Source of the DNA: Azorhizobium oxalatiphilum
Lineage (GTDB): Bacteria > Pseudomonadota > Alphaproteobacteria > Rhizobiales > Xanthobacteraceae
Direction of reading: 5' to 3'
NCBI RefSeq assembly: GCF_014635325.1
Contig: NZ_BMCT01000001.1
Coordinates: 1,765,743-1,829,742 of the forward strand
DNA length: 64,000 bases
A model generated the notes under the pieces. The model ran no database searches. It saw nothing but the letters and a program-made list of their open reading frames with translations, and had not been told where the DNA came from. Positions 7,732 through 16,793 of the stretch are shown here, piece after piece. Both the position numbers and the translations under genes were made by a program. Numbering within the stretch: the first letter of the stretch is position 1; each line of letters opens with the position of its first letter.

Positions 7732-8961
7732 TCACTTCTTGACGAGGGAGCACTCGCTCTTGGAGAGCGGCAGGAACGCCTCGTCGCCCGGAATCGTGGC
7801 GAGGACCTTATAATAATCCCAGGGACGCTTGGATTCCGACGGCTTCTTCACTTCCACCAGCAGCATGTCATGAACCATGCGGCCATCCTCGCGCACCTTG
7901 CCGTTCTTGGCGAAGAAGTCGTTCACCGGCAGCTCGCGCATCTTAGCCGAGACCGCCTTGGCCTCGTCCGTGCCGGCGGCCTGGATCGCCTTCAGATAGT
8001 GGGTGATGGAGGAATAGACGCCGGCCTGAAGGGCGGTCGGCATGGCCTTGCGGCGCTCGAAGAAGCGCTGGGCGAAGGCGCGGGTCTCGTCATTCTGATC
8101 CCAGTAGAAGCCCTCGACGAAGGAGGTGCCCTGCGCGGTCTGCAGGCCCAGCGCATGCACGTCGGAAATGAACATCACCGGGGCCACCAGCGCCTGGCCG
8201 CCGGCCACGATGCCGAACTCGTTGGCCTGCTTGATGGCGGTGGTCAGATCCTTGCCCGCATTGGCGAGGAAGATGGCTTGCGCCTTGGAGGCCTGCGCCG
8301 GCAGGAGGTAGGGCGACATGTCGGCGGAGTTGAACGGATTGCGGGTGGAGCCGGCGACGGTGCCGCCATCGGCCTTCACCTGATCCATGCCGATCTTTTC
8401 CAGCGAGGTGCCGAAGGCGAAGTCGGCGGTCACGAAGTACCAGCTCTTCTTGCCCTGCTTCACCAGCGCGTTCACCGGGGCGACGGTGTTGGAATAATTG
8501 TCATAGACCCACTGGAAGCCGGTGGGCGAGCACTGCTTGCCGGTGAGGTCCGTGGTGCCCGGGGAGGAGAAGAGGGCGACGCGGTTGGCATCCTTGGTGA
8601 GCTGCTGCACGGCAAGGGCGATGGCGCTGTTGGTGACATCCGAAATGGCGTCCACCTGCTCGTTCTCGAGCCAGCGGCGGGCGATGCCCACGCCCACGTC
8701 GGCCTTCTGCTGGTGATCGGCGCCGACGATGACGATGGGCTTGCCCAGTACCTTGCCGCCGAAATCTTCCGCCGCCATCTGCGCGGCCACCAGCGAACCG
8801 GGGCCGTTCATGTCCGACCACTGGCCGGACATGTCGGTGAGCACGCCGATCTTCACCTGATCATCGCTCACCTGTGCGCTGGCGGGCGCGGCAGCGAACA
8901 AAGCGGTGAGCGCGAGCGCCGTGCCGGCGCCGAGCCATTTCCTGAAAGCGTTGCTGGTCAT
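7732..8961 (-). CDS. livK: Branched-chain-amino-acid-type ABC transporter substrate-binding protein
   Basis: A 409-residue periplasmic binding protein of the type I (LivJ/LivK, AmiC) fold. A Sec signal peptide (hydrophobic core ALALTALFAAAP, cleavage near ASAQ) precedes the mature start VKIGVLTDMSGQWSD, which is typical of the family. It captures the substrate for the LivHM-F-G importer encoded just upstream. Family members bind branched-chain amino acids, amides, short organic acids or aromatic acids, so the symbol gives the family and not a proven ligand. It is the fourth gene of the locus in transcription order, and a 12-bp stem-loop follows its stop. Confidence 0.9.
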   Translation of the reverse strand: MTSNAFRKWLGAGTALALTALFAAAPASAQVSDDQVKIGVLTDMSGQWSDMNGPGSLVAAQMAAEDFGGKVLGKPIVIVGADHQQKADVGVGIARRWLENEQVDAISDVTNSAIALAVQQLTKDANRVALFSSPGTTDLTGKQCSPTGFQWVYDNYSNTVAPVNALVKQGKKSWYFVTADFAFGTSLEKIGMDQVKADGGTVAGSTRNPFNSADMSPYLLPAQASKAQAIFLANAGKDLTTAIKQANEFGIVAGGQALVAPVMFISDVHALGLQTAQGTSFVEGFYWDQNDETRAFAQRFFERRKAMPTALQAGVYSSITHYLKAIQAAGTDEAKAVSAKMRELPVNDFFAKNGKVREDGRMVHDMLLVEVKKPSESKRPWDYYKVLATIPGDEAFLPLSKSECSLVKK

Positions 8962-9060
8962 TGGTGTCCCCTTCTGGGTTCTCTGGATGGGTTCTCTGGT
9001 CCGCGTTCGGCGCGGATGGTTTTTCTTGGGTAGAACGTGTTTCGGATCGGAAAATTCCGG

Positions 9061-10962
9061 TCAGCCGGCCTCCGGTGCCGCCTGCGGCGTCTTTGCGGGC
9101 GTCGCCGGCTTGCGGGAGCGGCCGAGGAAGGCGATCAGCTCGCCCACGAGGCCGCGCCGGAAGGCCAGCACGCACACCACGAAGATGGCGCCGTGGATTA
9201 CCGTCACCCACTGGCCCAGCGAGGCCAGATAGTTCTGCATGGCGATGACGATGAAGGCGCCCGCCACCGGCCCGTAGAGCGTGCCGACGCCGCCGAGGAA
9301 GGTCATCAGCAGCACCTCGCCGGACATGCCCCAGTGCACGTCCGTGAGCGAGGCAAGCTGGAGCACCACCGCCTTGGTGGCCCCCGCAAGGCCCGCCAGC
9401 GTGGCGGAGAGGGTGAAGGCGGCGAGCTTGTAATGGTCGGTGGAATAGCCCAGCGACTGGGCGCGGGGCTCGTGCTCGCGGATGGCTTTGAGCACCTGCC
9501 CGAAGGGCGAGCGCACCACCTGCGCAATCAGCAGGAAGCCGCCGAGGAACACCACCAGCACGAAGCCATAGAGCAAAGTGTGGTCGTTGAGATCGAACAG
9601 CCCGAACAGTTTTCCGCGCGGGATGTTCTGCAGGCCGTCCTCGCCGCCGGTGAAGGGCGCCTGAAGGGCGACGAAATAGATCATCTGGGCCAGCGCCAGC
9701 GTGACCATGGCGAAATAGATGCCCCGGCTGCGGATGGCGAGCCATCCGGTGACGACGCCGAGCACGGTTGCGCTCAATGTGCCGGTGAGGATGGCGAGTT
9801 CCGGCGTCAGCCCCCACACCTTGGCCGCGTGGCCACACACATAGCCTGCCGTGCCGAGGAACATGGCATGGCCGAAGGATACGAGGCGGCCGTAGCCGGC
9901 GATCAGATTGAAGGCGCAGGCGAAGAGCGCGAACAGCATCGCCTTCATCAGGAAGCCGGAATAGACGAAGGCCGGCCCGATGATGAGCAGCGCCGCCATG
10001 CCGAGGAACAGCAGGATCTCCGTGCGGAACGCCGGGGCAGGGGCGTCCAGCGAGACATGGACGCCGCCCGCCGCTTCCGGCTTGGAGCCGAACAGGCCGG
10101 CGGGGCGCAGCAGCAGCACGATGGCCATCATCACGAAGACCACCGTGGAGGAGCCCTGCGGATAGAAGGCGCGGGTGAGACCCTCCACGAGGCCGACGAG
10201 GAAGCCGGTGACGATGGCGCCCATGATGGAGCCCATGCCGCCGATCACCACCACCGCGAACACCACGATGATGACGTCCGCGCCCATGAGCGGGTTCACC
10301 TGATAGATGGGCGCGGCGAGCACGCCGGCCAGCGCCGCCAGCGCCACGCCGGCGCCGAAGGTGAGCATCACCATGCGCGGCACGTCGATGCCGAAGGCCT
10401 GCACCAAAGGCGCATTCTCGGTGGCGGCGCGCAGGTATGAGCCGAGCTTGGTGCGCTCGATCACGAACCATGTGCCAAGGCAGACCACCAGCGAGGCGAC
10501 GATGACCCAGGCCCGGTAGGTGGGCAGGAACATGAAGCCGAGATTGGTGCCGCCGGAGAGCGCCGCCGGGATGGCATAGGGCTGGCCGGAGGAGCCAAAC
10601 CAGTCGCGGAACACGCCCTGGATGATGAGCGACAGGCCGAAGGTGAGCAGCATGCCGTAGAGGTGGTCGAGCTTGTAGAGCGGGCGCAGCATGGTGCGCT
10701 CGATCACGATGCCGAAGATGCCGACGCCGAGCGGGGCGAGGACGAGCGCCCACCAATAGCCGATGCCGAAATATTCGAGCAGGATCCACGCCCCCAGCGC
10801 GCCCATCATGTAGAGCGCGCCATGGGCGAAATTGACGATGTTCATCATGCCGAAGATGACCGCGAGGCCGAGGCTCAGCATGGCGTAGAAGGCGCCGTTG
10901 ATGAGGCCGAGCAGGAGCTGGCCGAACAGCACGACGGACGGAACGCCGAAAATGGTGATCAT
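9061..10962 (-). CDS. Fused LivH-LivM type ABC permease
   Basis: A 633-residue inner-membrane protein that joins both permease subunits of a HAAT importer. The first half begins like LivH (GLINGAFYAMLSLGLAVIFG, then MNIVNFAHGALYMMGALGAW). A linker near residues 300-315 leads into a LivM-like half (FACAFNLIAGYGRLVSFGHA, later GLQNIPRG). About 16-18 hydrophobic segments are visible, twice the usual number for one subunit. LivH and LivM are normally separate proteins of about 300 residues, so this is a genuine fusion with no stop or frameshift between the halves. It ends 99 bases before livK and begins 13 bases after livF. Confidence 0.92.
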   Translation of the reverse strand: MITIFGVPSVVLFGQLLLGLINGAFYAMLSLGLAVIFGMMNIVNFAHGALYMMGALGAWILLEYFGIGYWWALVLAPLGVGIFGIVIERTMLRPLYKLDHLYGMLLTFGLSLIIQGVFRDWFGSSGQPYAIPAALSGGTNLGFMFLPTYRAWVIVASLVVCLGTWFVIERTKLGSYLRAATENAPLVQAFGIDVPRMVMLTFGAGVALAALAGVLAAPIYQVNPLMGADVIIVVFAVVVIGGMGSIMGAIVTGFLVGLVEGLTRAFYPQGSSTVVFVMMAIVLLLRPAGLFGSKPEAAGGVHVSLDAPAPAFRTEILLFLGMAALLIIGPAFVYSGFLMKAMLFALFACAFNLIAGYGRLVSFGHAMFLGTAGYVCGHAAKVWGLTPELAILTGTLSATVLGVVTGWLAIRSRGIYFAMVTLALAQMIYFVALQAPFTGGEDGLQNIPRGKLFGLFDLNDHTLLYGFVLVVFLGGFLLIAQVVRSPFGQVLKAIREHEPRAQSLGYSTDHYKLAAFTLSATLAGLAGATKAVVLQLASLTDVHWGMSGEVLLMTFLGGVGTLYGPVAGAFIVIAMQNYLASLGQWVTVIHGAIFVVCVLAFRRGLVGELIAFLGRSRKPATPAKTPQAAPEAG

Positions 10963-10975
10963 GTCGCCGTTCCTC

Positions 10976-11669
<694 letters not shown>

Positions 11670-11677
<8 letters not shown>

Positions 11678-12422
11678 GGTGCTGGCCTCCGGTATAGGCG
11701 GCGATCACGTCGGGGCGGGAAGAGACTTCGGCATAGCTGCCCTCGGCCAGCACCTCGCCGCGCACCATCACGGTGATCTGGTCGGCAAGGTCGGAGACCA
11801 CGCGCATGTTGTGTTCCACCAGCAGGATGGTGCGGCCCTTGCCGCTCTCGCGCACCAGATCGGTGATGCGGCCGATGTCCTCGTGGCCGAGGCCGGCCAT
11901 GGGCTCATCCAGCAGCAGCACGTCCGGATCGAGGGCGAGCGTGGTGGCCAGCTCCAGCACGCGCTTGCGGCCATAGGAGAGGTTGCCGGCCTGCGTGTCC
12001 GCATGCTCGTCCAGTGAAAAGCGGCTGATCATCTCGTCCACGCGGCGGCGGATGGCGGGGCGGCGGGCGATGGAGCTAAAGAAGCTCCAGCCGATGCCGT
12101 TGGTGCGCAACAGCGCCATCTCGATATTCTCGCGCACGGTCAGTCCCGCGAAGACGGCGGAGATCTGGAACGAGCGCACCACGCCGCGCCGGGCCATGGC
12201 GGGCGGGCGCAGCGCCGTGACATCCTCGCCCTTGTGCAGGATGCGGCCTTCGCTGGGCGACAGGAACTTGGTGAGCAGGTTGAACAGCGTGGATTTGCCG
12301 GCGCCGTTGGGGCCGATGACGGCGTGGATCGTGCCTTCCTTCAGCGCGAAATCCACGTTGGAGACGGCACGAAAGCCGCCGAACTCGCGGCTCAGGCCGC
12401 GGGCCTCAAGCACGTTTGCCAC
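11670..12422 (-). CDS. livG: ABC transporter ATP-binding protein, LivG type
   Basis: A 250-residue ATPase. Walker A is GPNGAGKST, the signature LSYGRKRVLELATTLAL (the L-S-Y-G form typical of LivG), and Walker B VLLLDEPMAGL. The segment TALRPPAMARRGVVRSFQ matches the family Q-loop region. I place the start at the GTG at 12422 (VANVLEARGL), because family members begin a few residues before this stretch. The frame stays open to an ATG at 12545, but the added 41 residues are Arg/Pro-rich and unlike LivG. It is the first gene of the minus-strand locus, divergent from marR. Confidence 0.92.
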
Positions 12423-12719
12423 AGTGCCTCGCAGGCGCAGGTCCGCGCTCCCCGGACAGGGGCGGAACCTCGCATTTGGGGGCGCGTGCCGCGGCGTCTG
12501 CGACCGTCCACCCCATTTCCCTCTGGGACGCCATTTTGTCTCCAAGCTATCTAAAAGTTTCCGATAAGCAACAGTGGAAATTCGTCGGCTGCGGATGTGC
12601 GGTGGATGTCATGGTCCTGCCCACGTTTGCTCCAGGCATCCAGCCGCAACCTCCGGTGCGCCCTGCAGTGGCGCGGGATTGCGTTGGGAAGGGGGAGGGG
12701 GGCGGAAAATAGCACTGTG

Positions 12720-12739
12720 TGCAATGTAAATAGATTGCA
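12720..12739. promoter_or_regulatory. Palindrome TGCAAT-N8-ATTGCA, MarR operator candidate 1
   Basis: Perfect 6-bp arms (12720-12725 and 12734-12739) around an A+T-rich 8-base spacer give a 20-bp dyad, the size typical of MarR dimer sites. It lies 26 bases before the marR start. That MarR binds here is an inference. Confidence 0.5.
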
Positions 12740-12745
12740 TCAGAA

Positions 12746-12764
12746 CTATATGAGGGGCATATAG
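12746..12764. promoter_or_regulatory. Palindrome CTATATG-N5-CATATAG enclosing the marR ribosome binding site
   Basis: Perfect 7-bp arms (12746-12752 and 12758-12764) enclose the AGGGG core of the marR Shine-Dalgarno sequence (GAGGGG, 12752-12757). It ends one base before the GTG start. As DNA it could be a second operator half; as RNA it would place the ribosome binding site in a hairpin loop. Confidence 0.5.
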
Positions 12765-12765
12765 C

Positions 12766-13287
12766 GTGCCCATGAAGCATCGGCGCGATCCCCGTTTCCA
12801 TCTCACCTCGAACCTGCTCCAGACCGGCCGCCAGTGGCGCCGGCTGGCGCAGCAGGTGCTGGTGGAGCACGACATCTCGGAAGCCCCCGCCGCCGCGCTG
12901 CTGTGGGTGCGCCGGCTGGGCGGCGGCGTGCGGCAGGTGACGCTCGCCTCCTATGTGGGCATCGAGGGCACCTCGGTGGTGCGTCTGCTCGACCAGCTCT
13001 CCGCGCTCGGCCTGCTGGAGCGCCGCGACGATCCCGAGGACCGGCGGGCCAATCTCATCTGGCTGACCCGGAGCGGCGAGCAGATGGCCGACCGGATCGA
13101 GCGCTCGCTGACGCGGCTGCGCAACGCCGTATTGCAGGATGTCAGCGAGGCCGACGTGGAGGCGGCACTGCGGGTGATGGAGGCCATCGACCGGGCCGCA
13201 TCCGAAGCGCGCGCGCGCCCCGGCGCGCAGACGCAGGAGGCCTCGCGTCCCGCCGCCATCGCGCAAACCACAGAGCCTGCCGCATGA
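12766..13287 (+). CDS. MarR family transcriptional regulator
   Basis: A 173-residue winged-helix repressor. The core includes LTSNLLQTGRQWRRLAQQVL, then the DNA-binding helix-turn-helix and wing (GIEGTSVVRLLDQLSALGLL, ERRDDPEDRRANLIWLT), ending in dimerisation helices and a disordered Ala/Arg tail. MarR proteins commonly sense aromatic acids or other toxic small molecules and repress an adjacent exporter. GAGGGG sits eight bases before the GTG at 12766 and 14 before an in-frame ATG at 12772, so the GTG is preferred. Its stop overlaps the ATG of the exporter gene (ATGA), so the two are co-translated. Confidence 0.92.
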   Translation: MPMKHRRDPRFHLTSNLLQTGRQWRRLAQQVLVEHDISEAPAAALLWVRRLGGGVRQVTLASYVGIEGTSVVRLLDQLSALGLLERRDDPEDRRANLIWLTRSGEQMADRIERSLTRLRNAVLQDVSEADVEAALRVMEAIDRAASEARARPGAQTQEASRPAAIAQTTEPAA

Positions 13288-15392
13288 AATGGCCGTCGTG
13301 GCAGGACTGGCTGTTCTCGGCGAAGGCCTATACGGCGGCGCTTCTCGCCCTCTATATCGGCCTCGCCTTCAGCCTGCCGCGCCCTTATTGGGCGCTCACC
13401 ACCGTCTATGTGGTGTCCAACCCGTTGTCCGGCGTCACCGGCGCCAAGGCCATCGACCGCATGCTCGGCACGATCATGGGCTGCGCCGGGGCGGTGGTGA
13501 TCGTCACCCTGTTCGTCAATGCGCCGGAGCTGATGATGCTGGCGGTGGCCTGCTGGGCGGGCCTACTGCTGTTCATCGCGCTGCGCGACCGCACGCCGCG
13601 CAACTACGCCTTCATGCTCGGCGCCTACACGCTGCCGCTGGTGGCGCTGCCCAACGTCTCCACGCCCGAGGCCATCTTCGATTATGCGGTCTCCCGCAGT
13701 GAGGAGATCATCGTCGCGATCGTCTGCGCCAGCGTGGTGGGCGCGCTGCTGTTTCCCACCAGCGTGGCGCCTGTGCTGAACGCCCGCGTGGGCGGCTGGC
13801 TGAAGGATGCGGCGAGCTGGATCGACGACATCCTACGCGCCGGGGGGCAGGAGGATGCCTCTCCGGCGACGCCCGCCGCGCGGCAGAAGCTCGCTGCTGA
13901 TGTGGCGCCGCTGACCGCGCTGATCAGCCAGCTCGGGCACGATGCGGGCACCCGCGACGTGAAGCGCCATGCGGAGGAATTGCGCGGCCGGCTGCTGTTC
14001 CTGCTGCCGATCCTGTCCTCCATCTCCGACCGCCTGCACGCGCTGCGGCTGGAAAGCGGCGCCCTGCCGCCACCGCTGGAGCAGCTTCTGGCTGATATCG
14101 CCGGCTGGATCCGCGCGCCGGCCGACGCGCTGGGCGATGACGCGGTGCCGGACCGCCTGCGCGCGGCGGCCGATGCGCTGGAGATGCCGGCTGAGAGCGA
14201 GCGGGTGTGGGACGATCTGGTGCGGGCCAGCCTGCTGGCGCGCCTCAGGGAACTGATCGACCTGTGGCAGGACTGCCTCGCCTTGCAGCGGCAGATCGCG
14301 AGCGGCGGGCAGGGGCGCTGGCGGCCGGCACTGCGCCATCGCCCGCTGATCGGGAGGCAGCTGCATTACGATCTGGGGCTGATCCTGTTCGCCGTGGGCT
14401 CCACGGTTGCCGCCACCTTCATCGCGGGGCTGGTCTGGATCTGGAGCGGCTGGTCGGGCGGCGCCTTCGGCGTGGCCTTCGTCGCCATCGCCTGCTGCTT
14501 CTTCGGCGCGTTCGACCGGCCGGCACCGCTCATGAAGGCCATGCTCGTCTGGAGCACCACCGCCTATGTGATCACCGGCCTCTATCTCACGCTCATCATG
14601 CCGAACATCGCGGATTTCGAGATTCTGGCGCTGGTGCTGGCGCCGCCTTTCCTGCTGATCGGCGCTTTCATCCCCCGTCCTGATCTTACGCTCATCACTC
14701 TGTTGCTGGCGGCCAGCTTCGCGGGCGATCTCGGCCTGCAGGGACGCTATGGTTTCGATTTCGCCTCCTATGTGGAGGGCGGCATCGCCATCACGCTCGG
14801 GATCGCTTTCGCCATAGTCTGGACCCTCATCACGAAGCCGTTCGGTGTCGAGGTGACGGCGCGCAGGCTGGTGGTGGCGGGCTGGTTGGATCTGGCGGAG
14901 CTTGCGGCGGGCAAGCGCGCTATCGATCATGCGGCTCTGATCGCGCGGATGCTCGACCGTCTGGCGCAGCTCATGCCCCGGGTGGCGATGGCGGGCGATC
15001 CCTCGCTGGCCAGCCTCGACGGTCTCGCCGAACTGCGCACCAGCTACAATATCGCGACCCTGCAGCGGGATCGTCGCGCGCAACCTGCGCAAGTGCGGGG
15101 CCTGATCGACGACACGCTGGAAGGGGTCGCAGCCTATTTCCGGCAGTGTGTGGCGACGGGGCGTCGGGAGCCGCCATCGGACAGCCTCCTGGCGCGCACG
15201 GACGCGGCCCTGCTGGCCGCCTTCCACGCCGCGCCGGGGCAGGTGCGGCGGAGTACGCTGGATGCGCTGGTGGGTGTGCGGCGCTCCCTGTTTCCCATGG
15301 CACCGGGACCGCTGCTGCCCGGCCCCGGCAATGCCGCCATCGCTGGCACCGGTGCGGCGGATGGAGTGGCAAGCCCGTGCGTGGCGGCATGA
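13284..15392 (+). CDS. FUSC/AaeB-family aromatic-acid efflux transporter
   Basis: A 702-residue inner-membrane protein with two similar halves of about six membrane segments (near residues 15-155 and 365-520), each followed by a cytoplasmic domain. The N-terminal motif YWALTTVYVVSNPLSGVTGA and the later GGAFGVAFVAIACCFFGAFD are typical of the FUSC superfamily. E. coli AaeB exports p-hydroxybenzoic acid and related aromatic carboxylic acids. AaeB works with an AaeA membrane-fusion partner, and none is encoded here. The overlap with marR implies repression relieved by the exported compound; the substrate itself is not shown. Confidence 0.88.
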   Translation: MKWPSWQDWLFSAKAYTAALLALYIGLAFSLPRPYWALTTVYVVSNPLSGVTGAKAIDRMLGTIMGCAGAVVIVTLFVNAPELMMLAVACWAGLLLFIALRDRTPRNYAFMLGAYTLPLVALPNVSTPEAIFDYAVSRSEEIIVAIVCASVVGALLFPTSVAPVLNARVGGWLKDAASWIDDILRAGGQEDASPATPAARQKLAADVAPLTALISQLGHDAGTRDVKRHAEELRGRLLFLLPILSSISDRLHALRLESGALPPPLEQLLADIAGWIRAPADALGDDAVPDRLRAAADALEMPAESERVWDDLVRASLLARLRELIDLWQDCLALQRQIASGGQGRWRPALRHRPLIGRQLHYDLGLILFAVGSTVAATFIAGLVWIWSGWSGGAFGVAFVAIACCFFGAFDRPAPLMKAMLVWSTTAYVITGLYLTLIMPNIADFEILALVLAPPFLLIGAFIPRPDLTLITLLLAASFAGDLGLQGRYGFDFASYVEGGIAITLGIAFAIVWTLITKPFGVEVTARRLVVAGWLDLAELAAGKRAIDHAALIARMLDRLAQLMPRVAMAGDPSLASLDGLAELRTSYNIATLQRDRRAQPAQVRGLIDDTLEGVAAYFRQCVATGRREPPSDSLLARTDAALLAAFHAAPGQVRRSTLDALVGVRRSLFPMAPGPLLPGPGNAAIAGTGAADGVASPCVAA

Positions 15393-15554
15393 GCCCACCC
15401 AGCGTGGGCGGCTTCTACCCTTGGGTAAGTCGAACAATGTCCAGTTCCCAACGGCTTGCGGGGCAGCGCATTCAAATCTAGGGTCCTTCGCCAACAACAG
15501 GCCCGGCGGCACGGAGGGTTTCCGTCAAGTCCGCCGGAAGGGAAGGGTGCCCCG

Positions 15555-16769
15555 GTGAGTCAGTCCGTCCTCGATCGCCCGCAGGCGAGCGCGACCGTAT
15601 TCCCGGTCCTTGGCGCGGTCAGTTTCTGCCACATGCTCAACGACATGATGCAGTCGCTGCTGCTGGCCATCTATCCCGTGCTCAAGGGCGGATTCCATCT
15701 GGATTTCGGGCAGATCGGCCTGCTCACCTTCACCTATCAGGCCATGGCCTCGCTGCTGCAGCCGCTGGTGGGCCTCTATACGGACCGCCGTCCGCAGCCC
15801 TTCTCGCTGCCGGTGGCCATGAGCTTTTCCGCCAGCGGCCTGCTGACGTTGGCCTTCGCCACCAGCTTTCCGCAGCTCATCATCGGCGCGGCGCTGCTCG
15901 GCACCGGCTCGTCCATCTTCCATCCCGAGGCGGCGCGGCTGGCCCATCTGGCGTCCGGCGGTGCCCATGGCACGGCGCAGTCGATCTTTCAGGTGGGCGG
16001 CAATCTCGGCACGGCGCTGGGGCCGCTGATCGCGGCGCTGCTGATCCTGCCGAAGGGGCTGGCTTATCTGGCCTGGTGCGGGGTGCCTGCGCTGGCCGGC
16101 ATCGCGGTCATGGCCTGGCTCGGCCACTGGTATCGCAGCAATGGCCATGCCCGCCGGCCTGCCCGTAAGGCAAGCGTGATCCACGCTGACCTAACAAAAG
16201 GGCAGGTGGGCAAGGCGCTGGCGGTGCTGATCGCGCTGATTTTCTCCAAGTATTTCTACCTGTCGAGCATCAATTCCTTCTACCTCTTCTACCTCACGCG
16301 CCGCTTCGACGTGAGCCCGGAGGCAGCCCAGCTCTGCCTGTTCGCCTTCCTGGTGTCGGCGGCGGTGGGCATCGCCATCGGCGGCCCGTTGGGCGACCGC
16401 ATCGGCCGGCGCAAGGTGATCTGGGGCTCCATCCTCGGCGTGCTGCCCTTCACGCTGGCGCTGCCTTATGTGGGCCTCACCGCCACCATCGTGCTGAGCG
16501 TGCTCATCGGCATGATCCTGTCGTCCGCCTTCTCGGCCATCGTGGTCTATGCGCAGCAACTGCTACCGGGGCGGGTGGGCATGGTGTCCGGCCTGTTCTT
16601 CGGCCTCGCCTTCGGCATGGCGGGCCTCGGCGCGGCGGTGCTGGGCGAACTGGCGGACTGGACCAGCATCGACGTGGTCTACCGCGTCTGCTCCTTCCTG
16701 CCGCTGCTGGGGCTGCTGGCGATCTTCCTGCCCGACATCGAGGGCATGGCGCGCAAGCGGAGCACCTGA
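15555..16769 (+). CDS. fsr: MFS transporter, fosmidomycin resistance (Fsr) type
   Basis: A 404-residue, 12-segment major facilitator. The N-terminal CHMLNDMMQSLLLAIYPVLK, the following GQIGLLTFTYQ and the conserved LGTGSSIFHPEAARLAH closely follow the Fsr family; GPLGDRIGRRKV is the MFS loop motif of the second half. The best-known member confers fosmidomycin efflux in E. coli. The natural substrate here is unknown. I prefer the GTG at 15555, preceded by GGGAAGGG, over an upstream TTG at 15456 that would add a 33-residue basic leader. It lies 162 bases downstream of the AaeB-like gene and may belong to the same efflux group. Confidence 0.9.
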   Translation: MSQSVLDRPQASATVFPVLGAVSFCHMLNDMMQSLLLAIYPVLKGGFHLDFGQIGLLTFTYQAMASLLQPLVGLYTDRRPQPFSLPVAMSFSASGLLTLAFATSFPQLIIGAALLGTGSSIFHPEAARLAHLASGGAHGTAQSIFQVGGNLGTALGPLIAALLILPKGLAYLAWCGVPALAGIAVMAWLGHWYRSNGHARRPARKASVIHADLTKGQVGKALAVLIALIFSKYFYLSSINSFYLFYLTRRFDVSPEAAQLCLFAFLVSAAVGIAIGGPLGDRIGRRKVIWGSILGVLPFTLALPYVGLTATIVLSVLIGMILSSAFSAIVVYAQQLLPGRVGMVSGLFFGLAFGMAGLGAAVLGELADWTSIDVVYRVCSFLPLLGLLAIFLPDIEGMARKRST

Positions 16770-16793
16770 TCACCGCACGGGATCGGGCGTGCT

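Larger units (their letters stand above)
12423..12765. promoter_or_regulatory. Divergent regulatory region between livG and marR
   Basis: This 343-base stretch has no convincing gene. The livG-proximal part is G+C-rich. The 60 bases nearest marR become A+T-rich and carry two separate perfect inverted repeats (listed separately). It should contain the promoter of the liv/molybdo-enzyme locus on one strand and that of marR-exporter on the other. I cannot assign -35/-10 boxes with confidence. Confidence 0.6.

Noticed and set aside
12547-13266. Minus-strand gene of 239 codons opposite marR
   Set aside because: Antisense to marR and its leader; no domain, and it would cover both palindromes.
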